Below are positions 28,790 through 36,785 of a stretch of 64,000 bases of DNA, one piece after another (positions within the stretch are counted from its first letter, which is position 1; each line of letters begins with the position of its first letter). The notes under the pieces were generated by a model. That model was not told the DNA's origin. It ran no database searches and worked only from the letters and a program-made list of their open reading frames with translations. The position numbers were made by a program, and so were the translations under genes. This stretch comes from DAIOEK01 sp963721445. Lineage in GTDB: Bacteria > Chloroflexota > Anaerolineae > Anaerolineales > Anaerolineaceae. The DNA is taken from NCBI GenBank assembly GCA_963721445.1, contig CAVRIZ010000005.1:930001-994000 (forward strand), written 5' to 3'.

Positions 28790-28808
28790 AGAGAAGGCAG
28801 GAAAAATA

Positions 28809-29186
28809 TTAGGCGACTTCGACGACTGCGCCGGCTTCTTCCAGTTTCTTCTTGGCGTCTGCTGCAGCATCCTTGGCCACAGCGGAGAGGACTTTGGCGC
28901 CAGCGGTTTCGGCCATGGTCTTCGCTTCAACGAGACCGAGGCTGGTGAGGACGCGAATGACCTTGATGACTTCGATTTTCTTGGGGCCGGCATCCTTGAT
29001 GACGACATCAAATTCGGTTTTTTCTTCTACTGGTTCAGCAGCAGCTGCACCACCACCGGCGGCGGCAACGGCTACAGGTGCGGCGGCTGAAACGCCCCAC
29101 TTTTCTTCCAGCAACTTCACAAGCTCGGCTGCTTCCAAAACGGAAAGCTTGCTGAGTTCATCTACGATCTTGGTTAAATCTGCCAT
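28809..29186 (-). CDS. rplL: Ribosomal protein L7/L12
   Basis: 125 residues. N-terminal dimerisation helix (VDELSKLSVLEAAELVKLLEEK), flexible Ala/Gly hinge, then the C-terminal factor-binding domain with EFDVVIKDAGPKKIEVIKVIR. The stalk protein recruits elongation factors. It follows rplJ by 92 bases and is followed by a strong terminator. AGGAG ribosome site. Confidence 0.96.
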   Translation of the reverse strand: MADLTKIVDELSKLSVLEAAELVKLLEEKWGVSAAAPVAVAAAGGGAAAAEPVEEKTEFDVVIKDAGPKKIEVIKVIRVLTSLGLVEAKTMAETAGAKVLSAVAKDAAADAKKKLEEAGAVVEVA

Positions 29187-29278
29187 TTCAAAATCTCCTT
29201 ACGAATTGAGTGATTGTTATTTACGGGATACCACTCGGTTTACATAAACCTGGTTTCCCAGACGATCAACCTGGAAAA

Positions 29279-29800
29279 TCAGGCTGTCTGCTCTGAATGA
29301 GCTTTGACCACTGCGGCCAAACCACGAGCGGGTTCTGCCAGAGTGCGGACCAATTTACTTGCGGGAGCCTGTAAAACGCCCAACAAGGTTGCGCGCATAA
29401 CGGGCAATGGCGGTAGGTCGGCCAACGATTTGATCTGTGCGGGGTTCATGGCTTTGTCGCCAAGGTATCCGCCTTTGATCTTGAACAGTTCATTGCCTTT
29501 GGCGAAATCGGTAAATGCTTTCGCGATAGCTGGAGCGTCGTTGAATGCGAATCCGATCGCAGAAGACCCTTCCAGTAGTTTGCCTTCAACCGGCATACCC
29601 TTAGCCTGGAAAACAGACCGCATCAAGGTATTCTTTACCACATGCAGTTCACCACCAGCTTCACGAGTTTTGGCACGGACCGCATCAATACCTTTCATAG
29701 TCAGACCAGAATATTCCACCATGATCATAGCCTTGCTCTTGTCGAGCCAGACCTGATATTGTTCCATCATTTTGGTTTTTTGCTGTTTAGAAAATGCCAA
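29279..29800 (-). CDS. rplJ: Ribosomal protein L10
   Basis: 173 residues. Base of the ribosomal stalk: N-terminal rRNA-binding domain (KAMIMVEYSGLTMKGIDAVRA, VKNTLMRSVF) and a C-terminal helix that binds L7/L12 dimers. An AGGAGGTG ribosome site precedes it. An L10 leader upstream indicates autogenous control of rplJL. Confidence 0.96.
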   Translation of the reverse strand: MAFSKQQKTKMMEQYQVWLDKSKAMIMVEYSGLTMKGIDAVRAKTREAGGELHVVKNTLMRSVFQAKGMPVEGKLLEGSSAIGFAFNDAPAIAKAFTDFAKGNELFKIKGGYLGDKAMNPAQIKSLADLPPLPVMRATLLGVLQAPASKLVRTLAEPARGLAAVVKAHSEQTA

Positions 29801-29829
29801 TGTAGAGTCACCTCCTTCCGATAAAAGAT

Positions 29830-29965
29830 AAAAAGTCTTTGCTTGGTTGAGACCAACCGGGCAAAGACTTTTATTGCCTGATTTCAGGCAAGATCAATTA
29901 ATATGATCGTCTCCACCTCGGCTGGATGTTTAAGCCTTTTCAGGCACCTGCTGTCTCTGGTGAAC
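29830..29965 (-). ncRNA. L10 leader (autoregulatory rplJL mRNA element)
   Basis: On the minus strand the segment from 29963 to 29914 reads AGACAGCAGGTGCC, AAAAGGCTTAAA and CCAGCCGAGGT, the conserved core of the bacterial L10 leader that binds L10(L12) complexes. It is followed by a small palindrome (29874-29891) and a 12-bp hairpin AAAAGTCTTTGC/GCAAAGACTTTT (29831-29872) ending in a T run just before the rplJ ribosome site. That last hairpin would be the attenuator. Confidence 0.85.
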
Positions 29966-29984
29966 AGATATTCAGTTGTTCGGT

Positions 29985-30013
29985 ATTATACCCTATTCCG
30001 CAACTTCCGTCAT
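29985..30013 (-). promoter_or_regulatory. Internal promoter for rplJL
   Basis: On the minus strand ATGACG, 17 bases, TATAAT in the context GGGTATAATACC. It overlaps the end of rplA and would start a transcript right before the L10 leader. Confidence 0.6.
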
Positions 30014-30715
30014 CGATTGGGCAGCCAATGCGTCGATCTTTACGCCAGGACCCATGGTCGAGGTAATGGTGATGTGCTTAATATAGGTTCCCTTGGCTAC
30101 CTGGGGTCTGGCTTTCTTGATCGCGTTCATCAGCGCAGCCAGGTTATCAAATAATTGTTCAGAGCTAAATGAGACTTTACCAATCGGAGCGTGGATATTC
30201 GCAGTCTTGTCCAGACGGAATTCAACACGACCAGCTTTGGCTTCTTTGATAACTCTGGGAAGATCCTCGCCCGGGGCGACTGTGCCGGCTTTCGGGTTAG
30301 GCATCAGACCGCGAGGCCCAAGAACACGACCCAATTTACCAACCTTGCCCATCATATCAGGGGTAGCCATGGCGACATCGAAATCAGTCCAGCCGCCCAA
30401 TATTTTGTTTACCATTTCGTCGGTATCGACGATAACGTCAGCTCCGGCTTCCTGAGCTTTTTGAGCCGCATCACCCTGTGCGAAGACAAGGACTCGAACG
30501 GTTTTACCCAGTCCGTGCGGGAGGACGACCACATCTCGGACCATCTGATCGGCTTGCCGGGGATCCAGACCCATCCGTAGATGAACTTCCACGGTGGCGT
30601 CAAATTTGGTGAATGAGGTTGCCTTCACCAGATCAACTGCTTCTTGTGGGGTGTAGGCGTTATTGATATCTACTTTGGCCTGTGCGGCCATGTAATTTTT
30701 TCCGTGTTTTGACAT
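29993..30715 (-). CDS. rplA: Ribosomal protein L1
   Basis: 240 residues from ATG 30715, which follows an AGGAG site; an upstream in-frame codon at 30760 would add an unlikely extension. Core motifs: RMGLDPRQADQMVR, VVLPHGLGKTVRV, GRVLGPRGLMPNPKAGTV and the C-terminal ALMNAIKKARP. Forms the mobile L1 stalk at the tRNA exit site and in many bacteria represses its own operon. Confidence 0.96.
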   Translation of the reverse strand: MSKHGKNYMAAQAKVDINNAYTPQEAVDLVKATSFTKFDATVEVHLRMGLDPRQADQMVRDVVVLPHGLGKTVRVLVFAQGDAAQKAQEAGADVIVDTDEMVNKILGGWTDFDVAMATPDMMGKVGKLGRVLGPRGLMPNPKAGTVAPGEDLPRVIKEAKAGRVEFRLDKTANIHAPIGKVSFSSEQLFDNLAALMNAIKKARPQVAKGTYIKHITITSTMGPGVKIDALAAQSMTEVAE

Positions 30716-30766
30716 TTTTACTCCTTGGTGGTTCAGGCGGGTTGTATAAAACCCTCCCACAGGGGT

Positions 30767-31192
30767 TTACTTTTCGACTGTGATACCCATGTTGCGGGCG
30801 GTGCCTTCGATTTGTCTCATGGCGCTTTCGACATCGTAGGAGTTCATATCTTTGTACTTGAACTCTGCGATCTCACGAACCTGAGCGCGGGTCACTTTCC
30901 CAACTTTGGTCCGGTTCGGTTCTGCTGAACCTTTTTCAACCCCGGCTGCTTTAGCCAATAAATGGAGGCTGGCGGAGATTTTAAGAACGAAGGTAAATGA
31001 ACCATCGGTGAAGATGGAAATTTCTGCAGGAAGTACCTCACCCGTTCGATTATTGGTGCGGGCATTGTATTCTTTGCAGAATGCCATAATGTTGATCCCG
31101 TGACCGGCTAGTGCTGGACCGATCGGGGGCGCCGGATTGGCTTTACCGGCAGTGATATTCAACTTGACGATTGCTTTCATTTTCTTTGCCAC
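30767..31192 (-). CDS. rplK: Ribosomal protein L11
   Basis: 141 residues. Contains KLNITAGKANPAPPIGPALAGHGINIM and the rRNA-binding C terminus ending MRQIEGTARNMGI. Sits at the GTPase-associated centre and is the thiostrepton target. About 50 bases before rplA, in the normal nusG-rplK-rplA order. Confidence 0.97.
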   Translation of the reverse strand: MAKKMKAIVKLNITAGKANPAPPIGPALAGHGINIMAFCKEYNARTNNRTGEVLPAEISIFTDGSFTFVLKISASLHLLAKAAGVEKGSAEPNRTKVGKVTRAQVREIAEFKYKDMNSYDVESAMRQIEGTARNMGITVEK

Positions 31193-31274
31193 TTTTCACT
31201 CCTTTGTGGTATTAGCGGGTGTTTGGAGGTACATCCTTCCACCTATCTCAGCCAGGATTGGCTGGATTATCACA

Positions 31275-31950
31275 TTACGCTCGTTCCACCTGTAAGGAAA
31301 GTCCAATTCCACGGGTGTTTCTCTACCGAAAAAGTTGACCATGACGCGAACTTTACTTCGTTCCATATCAATTTCTGCAACATTACCGCGGAAGTCATTG
31401 AATGGACCATCCACAATGCGGATCCGTTCACCAATTTTAAACGTAACCTTGACCACTGGTGCTTCGGCTTCCATTCGGCGTAGTATCTGTGGACTTCTTC
31501 CGGTCGCAACGGGGTTGGTATATTGCCCATGCCAACAAACCCGGTGACTCCTGGGGTATTACGGACAACATACCAGGATTCTTCCGAAAGGATCATATTG
31601 ACCAGAACATAACCGGGGAACACGTGACGTTCAACGGTCTTTCGTTTCCCATCTTTAACTTCAATTTCTTCCTGGGTTGGAATGACCACATCAAAGATCT
31701 GGTCTTTCATACCCATGGTTTCTATTCGTTGTTCCAGGTTATGTCGTACTTTATTCTCATACCCTGAGTAGCAATGAACCACATACCAGGCTCTTTGATC
31801 ACCAGCCTGTTCAATGGATTGTTCAATGGAGAAATCAGGAGCAGCAGGGGCGTCCATGCTCAATGGGGCATTATGCCCGGAGGGAGCAATTTCTTCCCTG
31901 GGTTCTGATTCCATTGGCAGATCTTGATTTTCTAAATCGTGCGCGTCCAT
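31275..31950 (-). CDS. nusG: Transcription elongation factor NusG (two frame breaks)
   Basis: About 225 residues after repair. N-terminal NGN domain: RAWYVVHCYSGYENKVRHNLEQR, PGYVLVNM, WYVVRNTPGVTGFVG. Near 31490 the frame shifts and continues ILRRMEAEAPVVKVTFKIGERIRI, the KOW domain. Near 31296 it shifts again; the third frame gives LQVERA and a stop at 31275, the usual NusG ending. An acidic extension of about 50 residues precedes the NGN domain. NusG increases RNA polymerase processivity and couples it to ribosomes or Rho. It is essential in most bacteria and lies in the conserved secE-nusG-rplK order, so both breaks are probably errors. Confidence 0.9.
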
Positions 31951-31990
31951 CAAATAGCGCTCCTCTCACTGGTCGAATCCCAGTAAGAAC

Positions 31991-32203
31991 CTATACTACG
32001 ATCAACTCAATAAGTTTGGAGAACATGAAATCAAGTGCTCCCAAAATTACACTCATCGCTGCCAGAACTAGTAAGACTATTCTTGTCAGATGCCAGGCCT
32101 CTTTGGTTGTCGGCCATTTCACCTTCCGCAATTCGCCAAGTGTCTCACGAAAATAGCGTTGGATGACATTCGGTTCTTTCGCTTTCTCAATTTTGTCAGC
32201 CAC
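31991..32203 (-). CDS. secE: Preprotein translocase subunit SecE
   Basis: 70 residues. Short single-helix form of SecE: conserved cytoplasmic segment FRETLGELRKVKWPTTKEAW followed by one membrane helix. Part of the SecYEG channel. About 40 bases upstream of nusG. Confidence 0.95.
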   Translation of the reverse strand: MADKIEKAKEPNVIQRYFRETLGELRKVKWPTTKEAWHLTRIVLLVLAAMSVILGALDFMFSKLIELIVV

Positions 32204-32268
32204 TGCTTACTCCTTCTGATCTTTTTGGCGGGAAGCTCCAGCCAAGATGAGTCAATTCTTACGGCTAA

Positions 32269-32293
32269 AACGCCGCCCCGTAGAGACGGCGTT
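32269..32293 (-). terminator. Hairpin after tRNA-Trp
   Basis: AACGCCG pairs with CGGCGTT around an 11-base loop; on the minus strand TTTTAG follows. It lies between tRNA-Trp and secE and may terminate or partly attenuate the upstream tuf-rpmG-tRNA transcript. Confidence 0.6.
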
Positions 32294-32302
32294 CACTTTT
32301 TC

Positions 32303-32378
32303 TGGCAGGCCAGGAAGGAATCGAACCCTCAACCTCCTGTTTTGGAGACAGGCGCTCTGCCAATTGAGCTACTGGCCT
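32303..32378 (-). tRNA. tRNA-Trp (anticodon CCA), CCA end encoded
   Basis: Full cloverleaf: acceptor AGGCCAG/CTGGCCT, anticodon loop CTCCAAA, T loop GTTCGATTC. The 3' CCA is present in the DNA (32303-32305), unlike in the other three tRNAs here. Confidence 0.96.
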
Positions 32379-32428
32379 ATGTCAAACGATCTCGCTCTTT
32401 TGGGGTGAGCTGAATCGCCTGCTCGAAC

Positions 32429-32599
32429 CTATTTCGTCTCGCGGTGTGCGGTGTGTTTTCGGCAATGCGAGCAGTATTTTTGCATTTCCATACGACCCGG
32501 GTCATTCCTGCGGTTCTTCTCGGTCGTATAATTCCGTTCCTTGCACTCAGTGCAGGCCATGGTGATTACAGGTCGTACATCTTTCTTCTTTGAAGCCAT
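32429..32599 (-). CDS. rpmG: Ribosomal protein L33
   Basis: 56 residues, beginning MASKKKDVRPVITMACTECK and ending HTAHRETK. Two cysteine pairs (CTEC and CSHC) form a zinc ribbon, so this is the zinc-binding type of L33. It lies between tuf and tRNA-Trp, its usual place before secE-nusG. Confidence 0.93.
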   Translation of the reverse strand: MASKKKDVRPVITMACTECKERNYTTEKNRRNDPGRMEMQKYCSHCRKHTAHRETK

Positions 32600-32614
32600 T
32601 TTATCTCTCTATAT

Positions 32615-32642
32615 GGAGCCTGGTATTTTTCAGCCAGGCTCC
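32615..32642 (-). other. Stem-loop between tuf and rpmG
   Basis: A perfect 9-bp stem (GGAGCCTGG at 32615-32623, CCAGGCTCC at 32634-32642). No T run follows on the minus strand, so it is more likely an mRNA processing or stability element than an intrinsic terminator. Confidence 0.5.
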
Positions 32643-32658
32643 ATTCCTTTTCAGAAAT

Positions 32659-33862
32659 TTAGTCCAGAATCTTAGTGATCACACCGGCGCCAACCGTCAG
32701 ACCACCTTCACGAATAGCGAACTTGGAACCTTGTTCCAACGCAACCGGCATGATCAATTCCACTTCCAGGTTCACGTTGTCCCCAGGCATGACCATCTCG
32801 ATCCCATCCGGGAGCTTGATGTTCCCGGTCACATCCATCGTCCGTATGTAGAACTGCGGCCGATAACCTGTGAAGAATGCTTTGTGTCGTCCGCCTTCTT
32901 CCTTCTTCAGCACGTACACCTCGCCCATGAATTTCTTGTGCGGGGTGATGCTGCCCGGCTTCGCCACTACCTGCCCACGCTCTACATCCGTGCGCTCAAT
33001 CCCGCGCAACAATATGCCCAGGTTGTCTCCAGCCATGCCTTCGTCCAGCAGCTTGTGGAACATCTCCACTCCCGTCACTACACTGGCTGCGGGTCTTTTC
33101 CTGCAAGCCCACGATCTCCACCGGCTCGCCAACTTTGATCTTGCCTCGATCCACTCGACCGGTCACAACGGTACCACGACCCTTGATCGAGAATACATCT
33201 TCGATCGGCATCATGAACGGTTTGTCCACCGCACGCACCGGCTCGGGTATGTATTCGTCCACCACCCGCAGCAGTTCCTTGATGCAAGCGTATTCCGGCG
33301 CTTCCGGATCCGTGCTCTTGCTCTCCAGCGCCAGCAATGCCGAACCACGCACGATCGGTATGGTGTCCCCGGGGAACCCCTGCTTCGAGAGCATCTCGCG
33401 CAGTTCCAGCTCCACCAGCTCCAGCAGTTCCGGATCGTTCATCTGGTCTACTTTGTTCAAAAATACCACGATGCTCGGCACTTCCACCTGGCGCGCCAGC
33501 AGCACATGCTCGAACGTCTGCGGCATCGGCCCATCCGGAGCTGCCACCACCAGGATCGCGCCATCTACCTGCGCCGCACCCGTGATCATGTTCTTGATGT
33601 AGTCGCGGTGTCCAGGCATGTCTACATGCGCGTAATGCCGCTTGGTGGTCTGGTATTCCACATGCGCAATGTTGATCGTGATCCCACGCGCTTTCTCTTC
33701 CGGCGCGTTATCGATCTGATCATACGCTTTGAATTCCGCCAACCCTTGCATCTGGCACCATTTCGTGATCGCCGCCGTTAAGGTCGTTTTACCATGATCG
33801 ATATGTCCCATGGTCCCTACATTCAGATGCGGCTTCGACCGGTCAAACTTTTGCTTCGCCAT
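32659..33862 (-). CDS. tuf: Elongation factor Tu (one frame break)
   Basis: 400 residues after repair, the standard length. G domain: GHIDHGKTT, RGITINIAHVEY with the switch I threonine, DMPGHRDY, NKVD. Near 33085 the frame breaks (TGTAGTGACGG preceded by AGCC); with one C removed the reading is EKTRSSVVTGVEMF, the normal sequence, and the C-terminal half continues to VGAGVITKILD. EF-Tu delivers aminoacyl-tRNA to the ribosome. No second tuf is in the window. A real break would be lethal unless another copy exists, so an extra-base error is likely. Base composition is richer in GC than in most neighbours, as expected of a highly expressed gene. Confidence 0.95.
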
Positions 33863-33908
33863 CGATTCTTCTCCTTACGTGACATTTATGTTTGATTACG
33901 GCAGCATG

Positions 33909-33981
33909 AGCCCTCAATGGGATTCGAACCCATGACCTCGTTCTTACCAAGAACGCGCTCTACCGACTGAGCTATGAGGGC
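33909..33981 (-). tRNA. tRNA-Thr (anticodon GGT)
   Basis: Cloverleaf with acceptor GCCCTCA/TGAGGGC, anticodon loop TTGGTAA, T loop GTTCGAATC. CCA not encoded. Directly upstream of tuf. Confidence 0.95.
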
Positions 33982-34034
33982 TTGCTGAACCCTGGATCTG
34001 ACCTTGCGGCGATCCGTTTGGTTGGTAAAACCAG

Positions 34035-34117
34035 TGGGCGGTGAAGGATTTGAACCTCCGAAGTCGTCTGACAGCTGATTTACAGTCAGCCCCCTTTGGC
34101 CACTTGGGTAACCGCCC
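34035..34117 (-). tRNA. tRNA-Tyr (anticodon GTA)
   Basis: Class II tRNA of 83 bases with a long variable arm; acceptor GGGCGGT/ACCGCCC, anticodon loop CTGTAAA. CCA not encoded. Confidence 0.95.
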
Positions 34118-34158
34118 GGGTAGAATATCCGTACGCACGATGGTTAGCTCATGCGCAG

Positions 34159-34231
34159 AGCCGACGACGAGAATCGAACTCGTAACCTACCACTTACAAG
34201 GCGGTTGCTCTGCCGCTTGAGCTACGTCGGC
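34159..34231 (-). tRNA. tRNA-Thr (anticodon TGT)
   Basis: Cloverleaf with acceptor GCCGACG/CGTCGGC, anticodon loop CTTGTAA. First gene of the tRNA-tuf transcription unit. CCA not encoded. Confidence 0.95.
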
Positions 34232-34264
34232 ATCAATTGTTAAGCTGCCTTTATCGCGCATTGC

Positions 34265-34293
34265 ATTATACCAAAAGCATCCTCTCTCATCAA
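34265..34293 (-). promoter_or_regulatory. Promoter of the tRNA-tuf operon
   Basis: On the minus strand TTGATG, exactly 17 bases, TATAAT in the context GGTATAATGC, about 34 bases before the first tRNA. Confidence 0.8.
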
Positions 34294-34362
34294 GGTATCT
34301 CGATGGATGGATTCAATTGATACAGGCACGAGAGCCGAGTCTATCAGGATTCAGGGTGTGCG

Positions 34363-34775
34363 TCAAGATGAAGAGATTATAGGCATATTGGATAGCTCAT
34401 CGGTTGACCAGCCGGCTGGATTATCGTCGATGTATTTCCAGATTCGAGTGAAGTCTGCATCATCACGAATAATGTGCTCATAATAATTACGCTGCCATAC
34501 CCTTATCGGATCCGCGATTGAATTGTTTTCCCGTAAATTTATCTTTTGCGGAAAATGTTTTAAACCTCGAGATTAGGATCTCTGTATTAATGGAGTTTTT
34601 CCTTTTTCGGCTTCCTTCGGGCGGACACATGGGTCCGCCGTACCGTATTTCGTAGGGGCGCACCTGCGTGTACGAATTCGTGACTTGATATCGTGATGAT
34701 TCCATGAAAATGATTTGGCATGATTACAATTTATCCATTGCAATAAAATGTAATGATTGGTAATTCTTCCCAACT
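34363..34775 (-). pseudogene. Decayed IS200-like / RAYT (Y1 transposase) remnant
   Basis: Two pieces of one transposase are readable in different frames. The first (complement of about 34727-34692) has VIMPNHFHGIIT, the HUH metal-binding motif of Y1 transposases. The second, ending at 34363, has VWQRNYYEHIIRD and YIDDNPAGW, the conserved C-terminal end of RAYT-type proteins. Between them lie stop codons and two palindromic repeats, and the segment that should carry most of the body is missing. It is not functional. RAYTs move REP palindromes, which fits the REP-like elements here. Confidence 0.8.
34619..34676. repeat. Pair of REP-like palindromes inside the transposase remnant
   Basis: First hairpin GGCGGAC (34620-34626) with GTCCGCC (34633-34639). 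Second hairpin TTCGTA (34649-34654) with TACGAA (34671-34676), enclosing a CGCA/TGCG inner stem. The second shares a GCC-CTACGAA type end with the element at 27.7 kb. Confidence 0.6.
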
Positions 34776-34954
34776 ACTTTTACCAACATCTAACCTGGTC
34801 ATTCAACGCCATTTCACCATCCACAATATTCCCCGAACAGACACAACCTGCCTTGGGTGACAATAGTGACAAAATACGATCCCGGTTGAGAGTAATCGTA
34901 TCCGGGCAAGCGGATGGATTTACGGTGATGGATTGACGAATCAAACATTGGTGA

Positions 34955-35804
34955 TTAATCAAACTCGCGTATCGCTGCCAATTCCAACGGCGGGTACACC
35001 TGTCCTGATACCGGTGGCATCGGACTGTATACCCAATTCACATCCATCGCGCCACACTGGAAACCACCCCGGGAAGAGATGCCCTTGAATGTTCCTCGAA
35101 GCAGAACATCTTCCATGGAGAATGACATACAGAAGAAAGCCAGCGGCGCACCGGCAGGTATCTTCCTCAAGTCATCACCATACGCCCCGGTCGAAAAGAT
35201 CACTTCGCTCGTTCCGGAGGTCTGTCCCTGAATCACCGGCACGATCACCGGATACCCATCCCCGTCCACATAGGATACAAACTTCAGATTATCCAGTTTT
35301 CCGATCAGGTTTCGCGTCCAGGTGTTCAACACCTTCAAGGCTGTATTTCTGCGGGCTGATGGTCTTTGCCACTAACGACTTAATAGCCGCCATTACAACC
35401 CTGTTCATCGGCAAGGCTTCCCTGCCAGACTGCTCCACCAGGTCCATATAATACACTTTGTGGATTCCGAAGTAGGCATTGTAGCGGAAGAGGGGAGTAT
35501 TGTTGAAGAATTCGAACTCCGGACCGGTAATGGCAGTATGAGTGAAGGTAGCTTTGCCGCGCCAGATCTGTTTATCGAGGGTCAGCACCAGCCAGCCCGT
35601 TTTCGGATTTTGCTGGATGTTGTCCTTGCTCATCCCTTCGGCAAACTGTCCCCAGACCATCTCATTGGGAGAAAACGCCCGTAATGTGGAAATTAAGGTA
35701 ATATGTGGCTGCCCTTGCGGGTTGACCGTGGCGACCAATCCAATCTTCATTTCCGGCTTATGCGCTTCGATATCTTCCTGTGAAAACTGACGATGATCGT
35801 TCAT
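34955..35804 (-). CDS. FMN-binding split-barrel (pyridoxamine-oxidase-like) protein, one frame break
   Basis: About 282 residues after repair near 35340, where one extra base separates QKYS from LKVLNTWTRNLIGKL. The first half is a split barrel (MKIGLVATVNPQGQPHITLISTLRAF), and the second half repeats the fold in diverged form (NLKFVSYVDGDGYPVIVPVIQ), so this looks like a tandem FMN-barrel protein. Its ATG overlaps the activase stop by four bases (ATGA), with GGAGG upstream, so the two are translated together. Function in the glycyl-radical pathway is unknown; a flavin reductase or product-handling role are possibilities. A 700-base region downstream holds only the transposase remnant. Confidence 0.75.
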
Positions 35805-36775
35805 TTTTTCTCCTCCACTCTCGCGGAACCGGTGACAAACACTTGATGCGCTGGAAAACCACTGGCTTTTGCCCATTGTCCAAATTCAGTTAATTCATCT
35901 TTTGTGTACAATCGACTTTCCTGGAATTTCCAGGTCTTTCCCAAGCGGCGATATTTATCTTTGCATAAATTATTAAAGGCGCACAATTCCCATCGTTGGA
36001 CCATTGCCTGGTATTGATTCGCGAGATGGGCACCGATCGATTGAATATTATCCCGTCCATCGGTCGCACCAGGGATCAGAGGCGTACGGATCCACACATC
36101 CGGTTTCCCGTCATGTTTTTCCACCCACAAACTCAGGAAATCAAGATTATCGAGGATCAGGCGATTATCCTGACCGGTCCAATCCCAGTGTTCCTGTGGG
36201 TCGAGGAGTTTCAGATCGAACAGAACCAGATCCACTTCGGGAAGAAAACGGGAGAGGACTTCACGAGAGGTCAATCCACATGTATCGAGAGCTACGGAGA
36301 TACCCTTCTCTTGTAATACTTCGATCAAGCCAATGGAAAAATATGCCTGGATGGTCGGTTCACCCCCTGAGAGCGTGATTCCGCCACCTGACTTTTCGAA
36401 GTAAGGTTTGTCCTTGACCAATTCCGCAGCCAATTCGTTCACGTTGATGAATTTCCCCAGCACTTCGAGAGCGTTAGACGGGCAGGCTTCTGCACAATCA
36501 CCGCACAGATTGCAGATGTTGCGGTGGATAATGAGGCCATCGTCGGTCCGTTCCAATGCACCGACCGGACAGGTTTGTACACAGGTGCCGCAGCCGATGC
36601 AACGGTTTTCCAACCAGTGCAATTCTGGCTCACGCGAGATGCTTTCAGGATTGTGACACCAGGCGCAGGACAACGGACAGCCTTTGAAGAACACCGTGGT
36701 ACGTAGACCCGGCCCATCCTCGGTGGAAAGCCGCTGCAAATTAAGGATCGTTCCGGTCAGGTTAGGTTCCTTCAT
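35801..36775 (-). CDS. Glycyl-radical enzyme activating protein
   Basis: 324 residues. Radical SAM cluster CPLSCAWCHNPES (CX3CX2C) near residue 34-46, then two ferredoxin-like [4Fe-4S] sites: CIGCGTCVQTCP and CNLCGDCAEACP, inserted before the SAM-binding GGEP (SGGEPTIQ). Two extra clusters mark the activases of glycerol-dehydratase or hydroxyphenylacetate-decarboxylase type rather than pyruvate formate-lyase activase, which has none. It would abstract hydrogen from the conserved Gly of the enzyme encoded ten bases upstream. Confidence 0.93.
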   Translation of the reverse strand: MKEPNLTGTILNLQRLSTEDGPGLRTTVFFKGCPLSCAWCHNPESISREPELHWLENRCIGCGTCVQTCPVGALERTDDGLIIHRNICNLCGDCAEACPSNALEVLGKFINVNELAAELVKDKPYFEKSGGGITLSGGEPTIQAYFSIGLIEVLQEKGISVALDTCGLTSREVLSRFLPEVDLVLFDLKLLDPQEHWDWTGQDNRLILDNLDFLSLWVEKHDGKPDVWIRTPLIPGATDGRDNIQSIGAHLANQYQAMVQRWELCAFNNLCKDKYRRLGKTWKFQESRLYTKDELTEFGQWAKASGFPAHQVFVTGSARVEEKK

Positions 36776-36785
36776 TGATAAATCT

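Noticed and set aside
28568..29011. Open frame on the minus strand overlapping rplL in another phase
   Set aside because: Low-complexity Ser/Lys/Pro product that runs through the rplL terminator; it is a shadow of rplL.
31196..31274. C-terminal extension of NusG to 31196
   Set aside because: The extension follows a frame break; the third frame gives the standard NusG ending and stops at 31275.
32870..33781. Long open frame on the plus strand opposite tuf
   Set aside because: It is antisense to the conserved EF-Tu coding sequence, has an abnormal His/Arg-rich composition and arises from the strong codon bias of tuf.
32659..33862. tuf as a true pseudogene
   Set aside because: Only one extra base separates two perfectly conserved halves, no other decay is visible, and many neighbouring genes show the same kind of break.
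34487..34962. Short open frames between the tRNA cluster and the FMN-barrel gene as genes
   Set aside because: They are fragments or out-of-phase readings of the decayed transposase and its repeats.
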